From an uncultured Lachnospiraceae bacterium (GTDB lineage: Bacteria > Bacillota > Clostridia > Lachnospirales > Lachnospiraceae), in NCBI GenBank assembly GCA_910577275.1, contig CAJTMW010000010.1:88495-152494 (forward strand): DNA of 64,000 nucleotides. The letters are read 5' to 3'. A model generated the notes under the pieces. That model was given only the letters and a program-made list of their open reading frames with translations. It had not been told where the DNA came from and did not search any database. Positions within the stretch are counted from its first letter, which is position 1, and each line of letters opens with the position of its first letter. Made by a program: the position numbers and the translations under genes. Positions 44,452-53,526 of this stretch are shown piece by piece.

Positions 44452-45282
44452 ATGGATGAAATTCATATAAAAAATCTGGAGATATATGCCGGGCACGGCG
44501 TTTACGAGGAAGAAAACAGAAACGGCCAGTTGTTTGTGGTAGATATGATTTTATATACGGAGCTGCGAAAAGCAGGGCTGGCGGATGAGATGGCGCTCTC
44601 CACAAGCTACGGCGAGGTGAGCCGTTTTGCCAACCGCTATCTGCGGGAGCATACCTTCCGGCTGATTGAAGCCGCCGCCGAACATCTGGCTAGAGAGCTG
44701 CTGCTTGCTTTTCCAAAGGTGGAGCGACTGGCTCTCGAACTGAAAAAGCCGGAAGCGCCCATAGGGCTGCCCTTTTCCTATGTATCTGTGAAAATAGAGC
44801 GAGGGTGGAAGACGGCTTATCTGGGAATCGGCTCCAATATGGGAAATAAGCGGGAATTTCTGGATTTCGGTCTGCAGGAAATCAAAAATCACCCGGAAAT
44901 CAAAGACGTCCGTTGCTCTGATATTATCACGACGGCTCCCTACGGTGGCGTGGAGCAGGACGACTTTTTGAACGGCGCGATAGAGCTTAAGACGCTTCTC
45001 CCCCCTTATGAGCTTCTTGCATTTTTGCAGGAGACGGAAAAAAAGGCCGGGCGGGAGCGCAAGGTGCGCTGGGGTCCGAGGACGCTGGATTTGGATATAT
45101 TGTTTTATCAGGATTTTGTCTCCGATGATGCGAGGCTTACCGTGCCGCACCCCGATATGGCGAATCGGCGGTTCGTGCTGGAGCCTTTGATGGAACTGTG
45201 TCCCGGTTACAGAAATCCTGTGAGCGGGAAAAGCGTGAGGGAGATGCTTGGGGAGCTTGCGGGGGATTCGGATGAAAAGTGA
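44452..45282 (+). CDS. folBK: FolB-FolK fusion (dihydroneopterin aldolase / HPPK)
   Basis: Residues 1-116 are FolB (IHIKNLEIYAGHGVYEEE, catalytic ALSTSYGEVSRF). Residues about 119-270 are FolK (AYLGIGSNMGNKREFLDFGL, RWGPRTLDLDILFY, VPHPDMANRRFVL). The bifunctional protein carries out the two steps before FolP. ATG at 44452 follows GGGAGAAGAAA. The longer upstream frame overlapping folP lacks a ribosome site at its start. Confidence 0.93.
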   Translation: MDEIHIKNLEIYAGHGVYEEENRNGQLFVVDMILYTELRKAGLADEMALSTSYGEVSRFANRYLREHTFRLIEAAAEHLARELLLAFPKVERLALELKKPEAPIGLPFSYVSVKIERGWKTAYLGIGSNMGNKREFLDFGLQEIKNHPEIKDVRCSDIITTAPYGGVEQDDFLNGAIELKTLLPPYELLAFLQETEKKAGRERKVRWGPRTLDLDILFYQDFVSDDARLTVPHPDMANRRFVLEPLMELCPGYRNPVSGKSVREMLGELAGDSDEK

Positions 45283-45535
45283 GCCGGAGCCGGGCAACTG
45301 CGGGGTTGCTGACTCGGACGGATATGGTGGCTTGGCGTAATTACCCTCTATTCACCGAGCAGAGGAATACCAGACATATACAAAATGACAGGATAGATGG
45401 TAATTGGACAAAATAGAGCAACAGGTCGAAAAGATTTTTCAAACTATTTAAAAATATTTTTAAATAGTTCTTGACGGCCACATACACATTTTGTATAATC
45501 TATTTAAGAGAATGTTGAAATAGCGGGGTGTTATA

Positions 45536-45805
45536 TTGGCGGTAAATGAGATACTTGCAGCACTGGCAGATGAAAATCGAAGAAAAATTTTGCAGAAATT
45601 AAAGGAAGGAAAAATAAGTTCCGGTGATTTAGCAAATGCGCTGGGTATGACGCCGCAAGCCCTGTCATATCACTTATCAAAATTAAAAAGGGCTGATTTG
45701 ATTTATGAATCGAAATATAAGAATTTCATTTATTATGAATTGAATTTATCCGTACTTGATGAAACTATCATGTGGATTAACGAGTTACGAGGAGGTCAGA
45801 AATGA
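45536..45805 (+). CDS. ArsR/SdpR-like autorepressor
   Basis: The 89-aa winged-helix protein (VNEILAALADENRRKILQKL, NALGMTPQALSYHLSKLKRA) uses a TTG start with GGGGTG upstream. It lacks metal-binding Cys. Its stop overlaps an SdpI-family gene, reproducing the sdpRI arrangement in which the membrane protein and repressor act together. Confidence 0.8.
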   Translation: MAVNEILAALADENRRKILQKLKEGKISSGDLANALGMTPQALSYHLSKLKRADLIYESKYKNFIYYELNLSVLDETIMWINELRGGQK

Positions 45806-46458
45806 AAATAAAAAATGCAGTATATTATATATTGATGTATCTTCCATTAGTGGCTGCCTTGATTGCATTGTCATATCTCCCCGAAAAAATTCCTGCACAT
45901 TATGGATTTGATAATCAGGTTGACCGCTGGGGAAGCAAATATGAGGCTTTGCTACTTCCAATAACAAATCTTTTAATGGGATATTTTCTGCTTGGAATGG
46001 CAAAGTTGGCGGCAAAAAAGGAAGAATATGGAGAAAACAATAAAAATGTTACCATTATTGTGGGTATTTTAATACTGATATTGTTTAATGCCCTCAATGC
46101 CTATTCCCTTTATACGAGCTTTAACAAGGTTGAAAATTTATCATCTGTTTCATTGGATATTGGTCGGCTTGTTTTTAGTATCGTTGGCGTGTTAATGATT
46201 GTTACAGGAAATATCATGCCTAAGTTACGAATGAGCTCTATGGTAGGATTGAGAACACATTGGAGCATGAAAAATGAAGTAACCTGGAAAAAATGTCAAC
46301 ATACGGGAGGAATTTCCTTTATCATTGGGGGAATTATTATAATAGGTATCTGCATAGCTATGAAGGGTACCCCTTGCCTGTTAGCTGTTTTAGGAGTGTG
46401 GGCAATTCTGATAGTTAATGATGTTTTCTTAACATATAAAGCTGCCCGAAGGAACTAA
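45802..46458 (+). CDS. SdpI-family membrane protein
   Basis: The 218-aa protein has six hydrophobic segments. An N-terminal DUF1648-type motif (YLPEKIPAHYGFDNQVDRWG) is followed by the SdpI part (GNIMPKLRMSSMVGLRTHWS, EVTWKKCQHTGG). SdpI gives immunity to the SDP toxin and sequesters its repressor SdpR. No toxin gene is visible here. Confidence 0.85.
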   Translation: MKIKNAVYYILMYLPLVAALIALSYLPEKIPAHYGFDNQVDRWGSKYEALLLPITNLLMGYFLLGMAKLAAKKEEYGENNKNVTIIVGILILILFNALNAYSLYTSFNKVENLSSVSLDIGRLVFSIVGVLMIVTGNIMPKLRMSSMVGLRTHWSMKNEVTWKKCQHTGGISFIIGGIIIIGICIAMKGTPCLLAVLGVWAILIVNDVFLTYKAARRN

Positions 46459-46504
46459 TATAATTATAAACATTGATTTTATTATCATCCATGCGGAGTA
46501 TTTC

Positions 46505-46572
46505 GAAAAAATCACTTTAAAATGACTTTTTATTATAAAAAAATCATTTTAAAGTGATTTTTTCCTGAAAAC
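46505..46572. terminator. Long perfect hairpin (bidirectional terminator)
   Basis: Arms 46505-46525 (GAAAAAATCACTTTAAAATG plus A) and 46544-46564 are perfect inverted copies of 21 nt. The 18-nt loop is itself largely self-complementary. T and A tracts at both ends let it work in both directions, between SdpI and the converging DUF5050-like gene. Between here and 46822 a plus-strand ORF from 46679 runs into the opposite gene and I do not consider it real. Confidence 0.7.
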
Positions 46573-46822
46573 ATATAAAAATGAGGTATATTTAAGGCCG
46601 GAGGATTTCAATCACAGCACCGGATGTTAAGCGAATACAGCGATAAGATAAGAGCGCAGAGAGGAATCTGGAATCATTATGGAAAGAAATATTATGGAAG
46701 AACTGACGGCCTGGAGAAAAAACAAAAAAGACAGGAAGCCGCTTATTCTGTATGGCGGCATGCTTTTTCCGTTCAGAGCATACCGCCATAATTCTTACAA
46801 AAATTTCCTGTTTCCGGCCATA

Positions 46823-47851
46823 TCAGTTATCAAGAGCCGCCTGTTCCGCCGCCGTAAAGGGCGTTACGTTAATATTCCCGTAAACCGGGGTGCGGTAAAC
46901 CGGCGTTTCCTCTCCGAAAGCGTTAAAATACGCATAGGAGGATGTCAGGTTGATATTCGTGTAATTGCCTTCCGCCACAACCTCGGGATTGCTTCCGTCA
47001 AGTTCCATCCGCATAAGCGCGGGACTTTCAGCGGAATTTTTCTGGTAATAGATGAAGAAGTCGCCTACGTTAAAGGTGTCCACCCTGTCGGTAGTTAAAA
47101 TTTCCACGGTGTTGTCAATCAGGGAGTAGCGGCAGAGCCGGTAATTGGAGGAGACGTCCATGTAGTAAATATAATTATTGTGGTAAGCGGGGAACCAGAG
47201 GTTACCCTTGTAAACCGTGTAGACGGAGTCCGTTCTGGTGTCCAGACCGTAAAGATAGTGGTCCTTTTCCGTGCCGTTAAAATAAATGGTTCCGTTATTG
47301 CAGGCGTTGGGATTGATAATGGTGTCGGAAACGAGCTGCATTTCGCTCTTGTCGGTTTTTACCTTATAAAGTTTGGTAAAATCTTTATTGTTGTAACGCT
47401 GATAGTAGACATAATCGCCCACAAGCTGCAAGGTTACGGCCGCGCTTCTGTCAAGACACTTTAAGCGGGAGCCGTCAAGGCGGGAACGGTAAAGGCCGAA
47501 GGAACGGATGACATAGCCGAAGCCTGTTCCGCCGTTGGAATTATCCATGTAATAATAAAGAAATTTGCCCCCAACGTTGATGGAGCTGACTTTGGAGCCG
47601 GTGAGCCTTTTCACTTCCGTTTCGTCGGCGTTCATGGAATAGAGCCGTCCGCCGTCATAGGCGTTGGAAAAGTACACCTTTCCGTCCGCCTCCGCAAAAA
47701 GCCCGCCGTTGTTCAAATTGCCGGCAGTATTTCCGGTGACGGAAATGTCATTGGAGGGAACCCGGGACAGGAACGCGTTGACCACATTGACTATAACTAA
47801 AATCAGCAGGAGAGAGCCTGCAATGACTGGTATTATCCATTTCTTTTTCAT
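46823..47851 (-). CDS. DUF5050-like surface protein with six-bladed-propeller-type repeats
   Basis: ATG at 47851 with AAAGGAG upstream gives 342 aa. A signal anchor (KKKWIIPVIAGSLLLILVIV) is followed by repeated modules of the form GKVYFSNAYDGGRLYSMNAD, KFLYYYMDNSNG, DYVYYQRYNNKDFTKLYKVK and NYIYYMDVSSNYRLCRYS. Each is a short beta blade about 45 residues long. It is extracellular and of unknown binding partner. Confidence 0.8.
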   Translation of the reverse strand: MKKKWIIPVIAGSLLLILVIVNVVNAFLSRVPSNDISVTGNTAGNLNNGGLFAEADGKVYFSNAYDGGRLYSMNADETEVKRLTGSKVSSINVGGKFLYYYMDNSNGGTGFGYVIRSFGLYRSRLDGSRLKCLDRSAAVTLQLVGDYVYYQRYNNKDFTKLYKVKTDKSEMQLVSDTIINPNACNNGTIYFNGTEKDHYLYGLDTRTDSVYTVYKGNLWFPAYHNNYIYYMDVSSNYRLCRYSLIDNTVEILTTDRVDTFNVGDFFIYYQKNSAESPALMRMELDGSNPEVVAEGNYTNINLTSSYAYFNAFGEETPVYRTPVYGNINVTPFTAAEQAALDN

Positions 47852-48052
47852 TTCAAAAACTCCTTTCTCGAAAGGCCCAAAAGGGAACCTGTTATTATTA
47901 TAATAAGTTGGCAATTATTACGCAACAGATTTTCAAATATTTGCAAGGAGGAAACAGGACTGCCTTTCCTCCGCGGCCGGTATTTTCTCCTCTGTTGACG
48001 GTTGTCCGCAAAAAGGTTATTATAAGGAAAACGATACAAAAGAGAGCATATC

Positions 48053-49855
48053 ATGGCACGGAAAATCAGGATTTTCATCAATTGGATTTCAGGAATGAAG
48101 CTGCGTTACCGCATGTTTTTTATCTATATTATCGGAGGCGCGCTGCCAAGCCTTCTCATAGGGCTGTATCTTGTAAACGGAATGTCCCGGATTTTAATTG
48201 AGCAGGCGAAGGACGCCGAGGTGACGGAGATGGAAGCGGTCAGGCGGCAGCTGGAGGATATGGCCGGCACCGTCAGCACCGTTACAAAATATTTTTATTT
48301 TGATTCCCGGCTGGAGGAAATTTCGGCGAAAAGCTACGGGGATTACGGGGAAATGGTGCAGGATTACAGGGAGTTTACCGCCTTTCTGGATTACGGAAGA
48401 TATTACAACAATACCATCGCATGGATTAATATTTATATGGAAAACAGCACCATTGTGGGCAACTCCCGTTTCATTAAGGTGACGGAGGAAATGGCAGGGG
48501 AGGAGTGGTATGCGCTGGCAAAAAAGAAAAACGGAGGCGCCGTATGGCGTTTCCGCCCGGTTCCGGCGGCAGGCTACGATGCGCTGGGGCTCTTTCGGAT
48601 GCTGAAAACGCAAAAAGGCGGCGACGTGGGAGTGCTTGCAGTCTATATCAGGCCGGGACAGTTCGAAGTACTTTTGCAGGAGAGAGGGTGCGGCACGCTG
48701 GTAGTTTTAAATAATGAAACGGTGGTTGCGTCTGCCGGAGGCGGGCCCGGGTTCGAGGAGGTAAAGGCCCTTCTTCCGGGAAAAGAAAGCGGTCAGGTTC
48801 AGAAAAATATTTTCCTGGGCAGAGATGAGTATGTGATGACCTGCGAGACAATCCCGCTCACGGAGGCGGAGGATTATCTGCAGGTGGTGAGCTTTAAGGC
48901 TTATAAGGATATTTTGCGTGACGTGGGTGCGCAGACGGCGAAAAGTATGGCGTTTTATATCCTGAGCGCCGTAGCGTCCGTCACCGTAATTATTCTGTTT
49001 TCCCGCTCCTTCAGCGGAAGGGTGGAACGGTTTTTGGCCCAGATGCAGAAAGCGGCGTCGGGGAATTTCGAGCTGGAGGAAAAGCTGGGAGGGAGCGACG
49101 AAATCAGCGATTTGTACGACTATCTGGGAACTATGATTTACCAGATACAAAGGCTCCTTGCGGAGGTCTATCAGGAGCGGCTCCGGGCGGAACGGCTTAC
49201 CATTCAGCAAAAGGACGCGGAATTTAAGATGCTGGCAAGCCAGATTAACCCCCATTTCCTTTATAATACGCTGGAAACCGTGCGGATGAGAGCCAGAAGG
49301 AGTGGCCAGCGCGATATCGAGGAAATTGTGCAGATGCTGGCTAAAATCATGCGAAGCACCCTTCAGGCGGGAGGAAGCGAGATTGCGCTGCGCAGCGAAG
49401 TGGAGCTGGTGGAGCATTATCTGAAAATCCAGCAGTATCGCTTCGGGGAGAGAATTCAGTACAGCATTTATGTGGAGGAAGGACTTGAGGAGCTTCCTAT
49501 TCTGCCGCTAATCATGCAGCCTGTGGTGGAAAATTCCATTATCCATGGTCTGGAAGGCAAGGAAGGCGTGGGAACAATCAGCATCGATATCCGGGAGAGG
49601 GAAAAAAATGTGGTGATTTCCATTTTTGACGACGGACTTGGAATGAGCAGGGAGGCACTCTTAAATCTGAGGAACAGTTTAAATATATATAATGAAAAAG
49701 GACGTCATATCGGCGTGGGCAATGTGCATCAGAGGGTCAGGTTAAAATACGGGGATGATTACGGAGTTACCATTGACAGCGAGGAAGGAAGCTATACGAG
49801 GGTAGAAATTTTACTGCCGGATGCGGCAGAACTTGGGGAGAGCGTGTATGTATAA
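48053..49855 (+). CDS. YesM-type sensor histidine kinase
   Basis: The 600-aa kinase has two transmembrane helices (about 20-40 and 295-315) bracketing a dCache-like sensor. It continues with a HAMP region and the His_kinase motif ASQINPHFLYNTLETVRMRA, then an HATPase domain (QPVVENSIIHGLEG, DDGLGM, GVGNVHQRV). It senses an extracellular sugar or the loaded binding protein and pairs with the YesN-type regulator encoded next, with an 8-bp overlap. Confidence 0.9.
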   Translation: MARKIRIFINWISGMKLRYRMFFIYIIGGALPSLLIGLYLVNGMSRILIEQAKDAEVTEMEAVRRQLEDMAGTVSTVTKYFYFDSRLEEISAKSYGDYGEMVQDYREFTAFLDYGRYYNNTIAWINIYMENSTIVGNSRFIKVTEEMAGEEWYALAKKKNGGAVWRFRPVPAAGYDALGLFRMLKTQKGGDVGVLAVYIRPGQFEVLLQERGCGTLVVLNNETVVASAGGGPGFEEVKALLPGKESGQVQKNIFLGRDEYVMTCETIPLTEAEDYLQVVSFKAYKDILRDVGAQTAKSMAFYILSAVASVTVIILFSRSFSGRVERFLAQMQKAASGNFELEEKLGGSDEISDLYDYLGTMIYQIQRLLAEVYQERLRAERLTIQQKDAEFKMLASQINPHFLYNTLETVRMRARRSGQRDIEEIVQMLAKIMRSTLQAGGSEIALRSEVELVEHYLKIQQYRFGERIQYSIYVEEGLEELPILPLIMQPVVENSIIHGLEGKEGVGTISIDIREREKNVVISIFDDGLGMSREALLNLRNSLNIYNEKGRHIGVGNVHQRVRLKYGDDYGVTIDSEEGSYTRVEILLPDAAELGESVYV

Positions 49856-51375
49856 GGTAATGATAATTGATGACGAGGTAATGATTCGGTGGGGCGTGCA
49901 TGATTTGCTTGACTGGGAAGCGGAAGGATTTCGCTTTTGCGAGGACGGGAAGGACGGAAGGGACGGCCTGAAAAAGCTTCTGGAACATCGGCCCGACCTT
50001 GCGCTTGTGGATATCAAAATGCCGGGACTTAGCGGAATCGATTTGATTCGGGAGGCAAGGGAGGAAGGCTTTGAGGGGTATTTCATTATTCTGACCGGTT
50101 ATGCGGAATTTGAGTTTGCCAAATCGGCTATCAGGCTGGGCGTTAAGGAATATCTGCTAAAGCCTATTGACGAGGAGGAGCTTGGCAGGTGCGTGCGCAG
50201 GATAAAAAAGGAGCTTGTCAGGGCGGAGGGGGAACGCGTTTACCATTCTGCAAATGAAAATATCGCGAAAAGAGAGCTTTTCAGGAGGATTATCCTGCAG
50301 ATGGATACGAGAAGAAGAGCTGGAAGAGAAGATGAAGGATTACCGGATTTCCTTTGAGGAGGAGATTTTGTGCGCGGCAATTGTCACGGACAGGCGGCTT
50401 CTCGAGCGAAAGGAAACGGGGGAGTTTCAGGAAAAGGTTTCCATGCTGCTTGCGGACGAGGAATTGTATCACGAGAAAATTGCGATGGACAATCAGATAG
50501 TGCTTGTCAGGTTCGGCCAGGATTACAAAAAATGGGTGGAGCAGCTCTTAGACAGGAACGGGCGGGTAAAAAAGAGATTCGGCGAAGGGCTTTTGATTTC
50601 CGTGGGCCATAACGTGAGCAAGTGGTATGATTTGTGTTATTCCTATGAGTTCGCCCGCTTTTTGCTGGAGCAGGATTTTCTGTTCGGCTCCTACGACGTG
50701 CTTTCCATCAATACCATTGAGGAGCAGCAGAAAAATGTGGAATGTCCCTCCACGGAGCAGTTTCTGATGCTGATTGAAGTGGGGGATTTGGACGGGATAC
50801 GGGAGTGCGTGGAGAAATTCGGTATTTACTGTAAAAAGAGCCTGATGAAGGAGATGGATATCAAAATCCAGATTATGTACAATCTTATGGTAATCCGCAA
50901 CAGCATTGAGAAAAAATACGGAAAGCTGACGGTGCAGGTGATGGAAGCCATGGAGGAAATGAACCGCTCGGAGAAGCTGGAAATTCTGACGAGCCAGTAC
51001 TGCCGGATAATGCAGGACATCTGCTGTCAGATTGGAAGCGACGATTCGGCAACGGTGATTAAGCGGATGTATTATTATATGGAAAAGAATTACGGGCAGG
51101 ATTTGAAGGTGGAGAGCTTTGCCAGAATGTTTAATTATAACAGCAATTATCTGGGCAAGATTTTCAGGAAGGAGATGGGGGACAGCTTTAACAATATTCT
51201 GGACACCATCCGCATTGTGAACGCGAAAAGGCTTCTGTTGGAAACGGATATGAAAGTGTATCAGATTTCCGAACAGGTGGGATACGGGAACATCGATTAT
51301 TTTTATTTAAAGTTCAAAAAATATGTGGGAATCAGCCCCAAAGAATTTAAGAAGGAAATGATGAAGGAACAGTAA
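49848..51375 (+). CDS. YesN-type AraC response regulator, frameshifted near 50300
   Basis: The receiver (VMIIDDEVMIRWGVHDLLDW, ALVDIKMPGLSGIDL, YLLKPIDEEEL) is read in one frame from 49848 and ends at 50357. From about 50302 the coding sense moves to the next frame (EEELEEKMKDYRISFEEEIL). That frame runs to 51375 and ends with a double helix-turn-helix AraC domain (YYYMEKNYGQDLKVESFARM, YQISEQVGYGNIDYFYLKF). One surplus base near the purine-rich stretch at 50300-50320 would explain it. It should activate the following transport and hydrolase genes. The break is either a mutation or a sequence error. Confidence 0.85.
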
Positions 51376-51390
51376 ATCAGCAAAATGAGA

Positions 51391-51421
51391 ATGGCTGCCG
51401 GGAATTCCGGCGGCCATTTTT
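51391..51421 (+). terminator. Terminator after the YesN-type regulator
   Basis: Stem ATGGCTGCCGG (51391-51401) / CCGGCGGCCAT (51407-51417), with one G-U pair and loop GAATT, followed by Ts. Confidence 0.7.
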
Positions 51422-51606
51422 GCGCGAGTAATGAGTCAGGCGCGGGTGCTTACACACGCATCTGCCGAATACCGCGACAGCAAGACGAAGACGAGCGGCA
51501 GGCGAAAGTAAGAAAATCAGGGTAAAACGACTGCAAAAATCAGGGTATCAGCAAAACCGCCCTTTTCTGTATAATCTTTTTAGAGAAAGGGAGGTAGCGA
51601 GGAACC

Positions 51607-52539
51607 ATGAAGAAAAAAGAAACCAAAATGAAAAAAGAAAAGTTTTCCATGAGCCTTATGTGGAAGCAGCGGTATCTTCTGCTGATGTCAGTGCCGTTTG
51701 TAATCTGGCTGATTGTCTTTAAGTACATACCCTTATGGGGCTGGACGATGGCATTCCAGGAGGTGAAGCCCAACTCTTTTGCATTGCCTTTATGGGAAAG
51801 AAAGTTTGTGGGATTTGAGAATTTTGTGGACGCGTTTACGGACCGGCTTTTCCCGCAGACAATGATTAACACCATCGGAATCAGCATCCTTGGCATTGCC
51901 ATTGGAACCGTATCGGCCATCTTTTTTGCGCTGGTCTTGAACGAGGTCTGCTTTACCCGTTTTAAAAAGATAACCCAGACAGTGTCTTATCTGCCCCACT
52001 TCGTGTCATGGGTTATCATTGCCAGCATTGCAAAAATGCTCTTAAACGACGGCGGCGCGGTGGATACCATGCTGAACACGAAGCTGCACTTAATGTCCAC
52101 GAACTCTCCTGTGTTCTGGATTGTGGTCTGCCTGATTAATGTGTGGAAGGAAATGGGGTGGGACGCCATCATTTATCTTTCCGCAATGGCCGGAATCGAC
52201 CAGGGGCTTTATGAGGCGGCGAAGGTGGACGGCGCCAACCGGTTCGCAAGAATCTGGCACATCACGCTTCCGAGCATCAAGCCCACGGTAATCGTTCTTC
52301 TGATTATGAGTATCGGCGGAGCGCTCAACGTGGGAATGGAGCGTCAGATGCTTCTCAGCAACGGTATTGTTCAGGACCATGCAATGGTGCTTTCGTGGTT
52401 TGCCTATGTCCGCGGTATCGGAAGTAACAATTACGGACTTGGTACTGCCATAGGTATGTTCCAGTCGGTGGTCGGCATCATTTTACTGTTTATTGCCAAT
52501 AAGGTTGCCGGGCTGCTTGGCGAGAACAGGCTTGTATAA
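51607..52539 (+). CDS. ABC sugar permease, LplB type
   Basis: The 310-aa inner-membrane permease has six predicted helices and the EAA loop YEAAKVDGANRFARIWHITL that contacts the ATPase. LplB-type permeases import oligosaccharides or glycosides. No ATPase is encoded nearby, so a shared MsmX-like ATPase probably serves it. Confidence 0.88.
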   Translation: MKKKETKMKKEKFSMSLMWKQRYLLLMSVPFVIWLIVFKYIPLWGWTMAFQEVKPNSFALPLWERKFVGFENFVDAFTDRLFPQTMINTIGISILGIAIGTVSAIFFALVLNEVCFTRFKKITQTVSYLPHFVSWVIIASIAKMLLNDGGAVDTMLNTKLHLMSTNSPVFWIVVCLINVWKEMGWDAIIYLSAMAGIDQGLYEAAKVDGANRFARIWHITLPSIKPTVIVLLIMSIGGALNVGMERQMLLSNGIVQDHAMVLSWFAYVRGIGSNNYGLGTAIGMFQSVVGIILLFIANKVAGLLGENRLV

Positions 52540-52551
52540 GGAGGCGGAAAA

Positions 52552-53445
52552 ATGGCGAACAATTATCAGATTAAAAACACATCGAAAAGCGAAAAGGCTT
52601 TTGACTATGTCCTGGTGGTATTCTGCCTGCTGCTCATTGTCATGACGGTATATCCGTTCCTGAACGTGCTGGCAATTTCCTTTAACGACCCTATGGACAC
52701 CATGAGGAATATCAATTTCATTATTCCAAGAAAGTTTACGCTCAGCAATTACATTTATATCTTTACGGAAAACAGCCTGGGCGGCCCCTTTGTAATGTCG
52801 GTGGCAAGAACCCTTGTGGGAACGCTCATCGGCGTGGTCTGCACGGCAATGCTTGCCTATGTGCTAAGCAGAAAGGATTTTTATTTCAACAAGCCCTTTA
52901 CCATTTTGTTTATCGTGACAATGTATGTAAGCGGAGGCATGATTCCCGAGTACCTTTTGCTGACAAGGACGCTGCATCTTAGCAACAACTTTATGGTATA
53001 TATTATCCCCGGCCTTATCTGGGTGTATAATGTAATCCTGATGCGTTCTTTCATTGAAGGTCTGCCTTTAGCCCTTCAGGAAGCGGCGAAGATTGACGGG
53101 GCCAATGATTTTGTGATTTGGCTGAAGGTGATTCTGCCTCTTTGCACGCCAACCATTGCGACGGTGGCTCTGTTCCTTGCGGTAGGCCAGTGGAACGCCT
53201 TTATGGACACCTATCTTTATGCGAGAGACCTGCCCACATTGCAGTATGTGCTCTATGAAATTATGGAAAAGGCAAGTATTAAGATAGACCCCCACGCACA
53301 GGCGGAGCAGCTTCAAAGCGCAGTATCGCCCATGTCCGTGCGTATGGCAATCACCATTGTCGCTACGGTTCCGATTTTGATTGTATATCCTTTCCTGCAG
53401 AAGTACTTTGTAGGCGGCATGACGCTGGGCGCGGTAAAGGATTGA
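52552..53445 (+). CDS. ABC sugar permease, YtcP/CUT1 type
   Basis: The 297-aa permease has six helices and the EAA loop LQEAAKIDGANDFVIWLKVI. It lies 12 nt after its partner and has GGAGG upstream. Confidence 0.88.
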   Translation: MANNYQIKNTSKSEKAFDYVLVVFCLLLIVMTVYPFLNVLAISFNDPMDTMRNINFIIPRKFTLSNYIYIFTENSLGGPFVMSVARTLVGTLIGVVCTAMLAYVLSRKDFYFNKPFTILFIVTMYVSGGMIPEYLLLTRTLHLSNNFMVYIIPGLIWVYNVILMRSFIEGLPLALQEAAKIDGANDFVIWLKVILPLCTPTIATVALFLAVGQWNAFMDTYLYARDLPTLQYVLYEIMEKASIKIDPHAQAEQLQSAVSPMSVRMAITIVATVPILIVYPFLQKYFVGGMTLGAVKD

Positions 53446-53526
53446 TAACAGATAACAGCCTGCACAGGGAGCTGCCTCCCGGCGGGCCGGTGACGAAACA
53501 GGCAGAAAGAAAAGGAGAGGAAAATT

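Noticed and set aside
46679..47098. 139-aa plus-strand ORF
   Set aside because: It runs mostly antisense to the well-supported DUF5050-like gene and has no family features.
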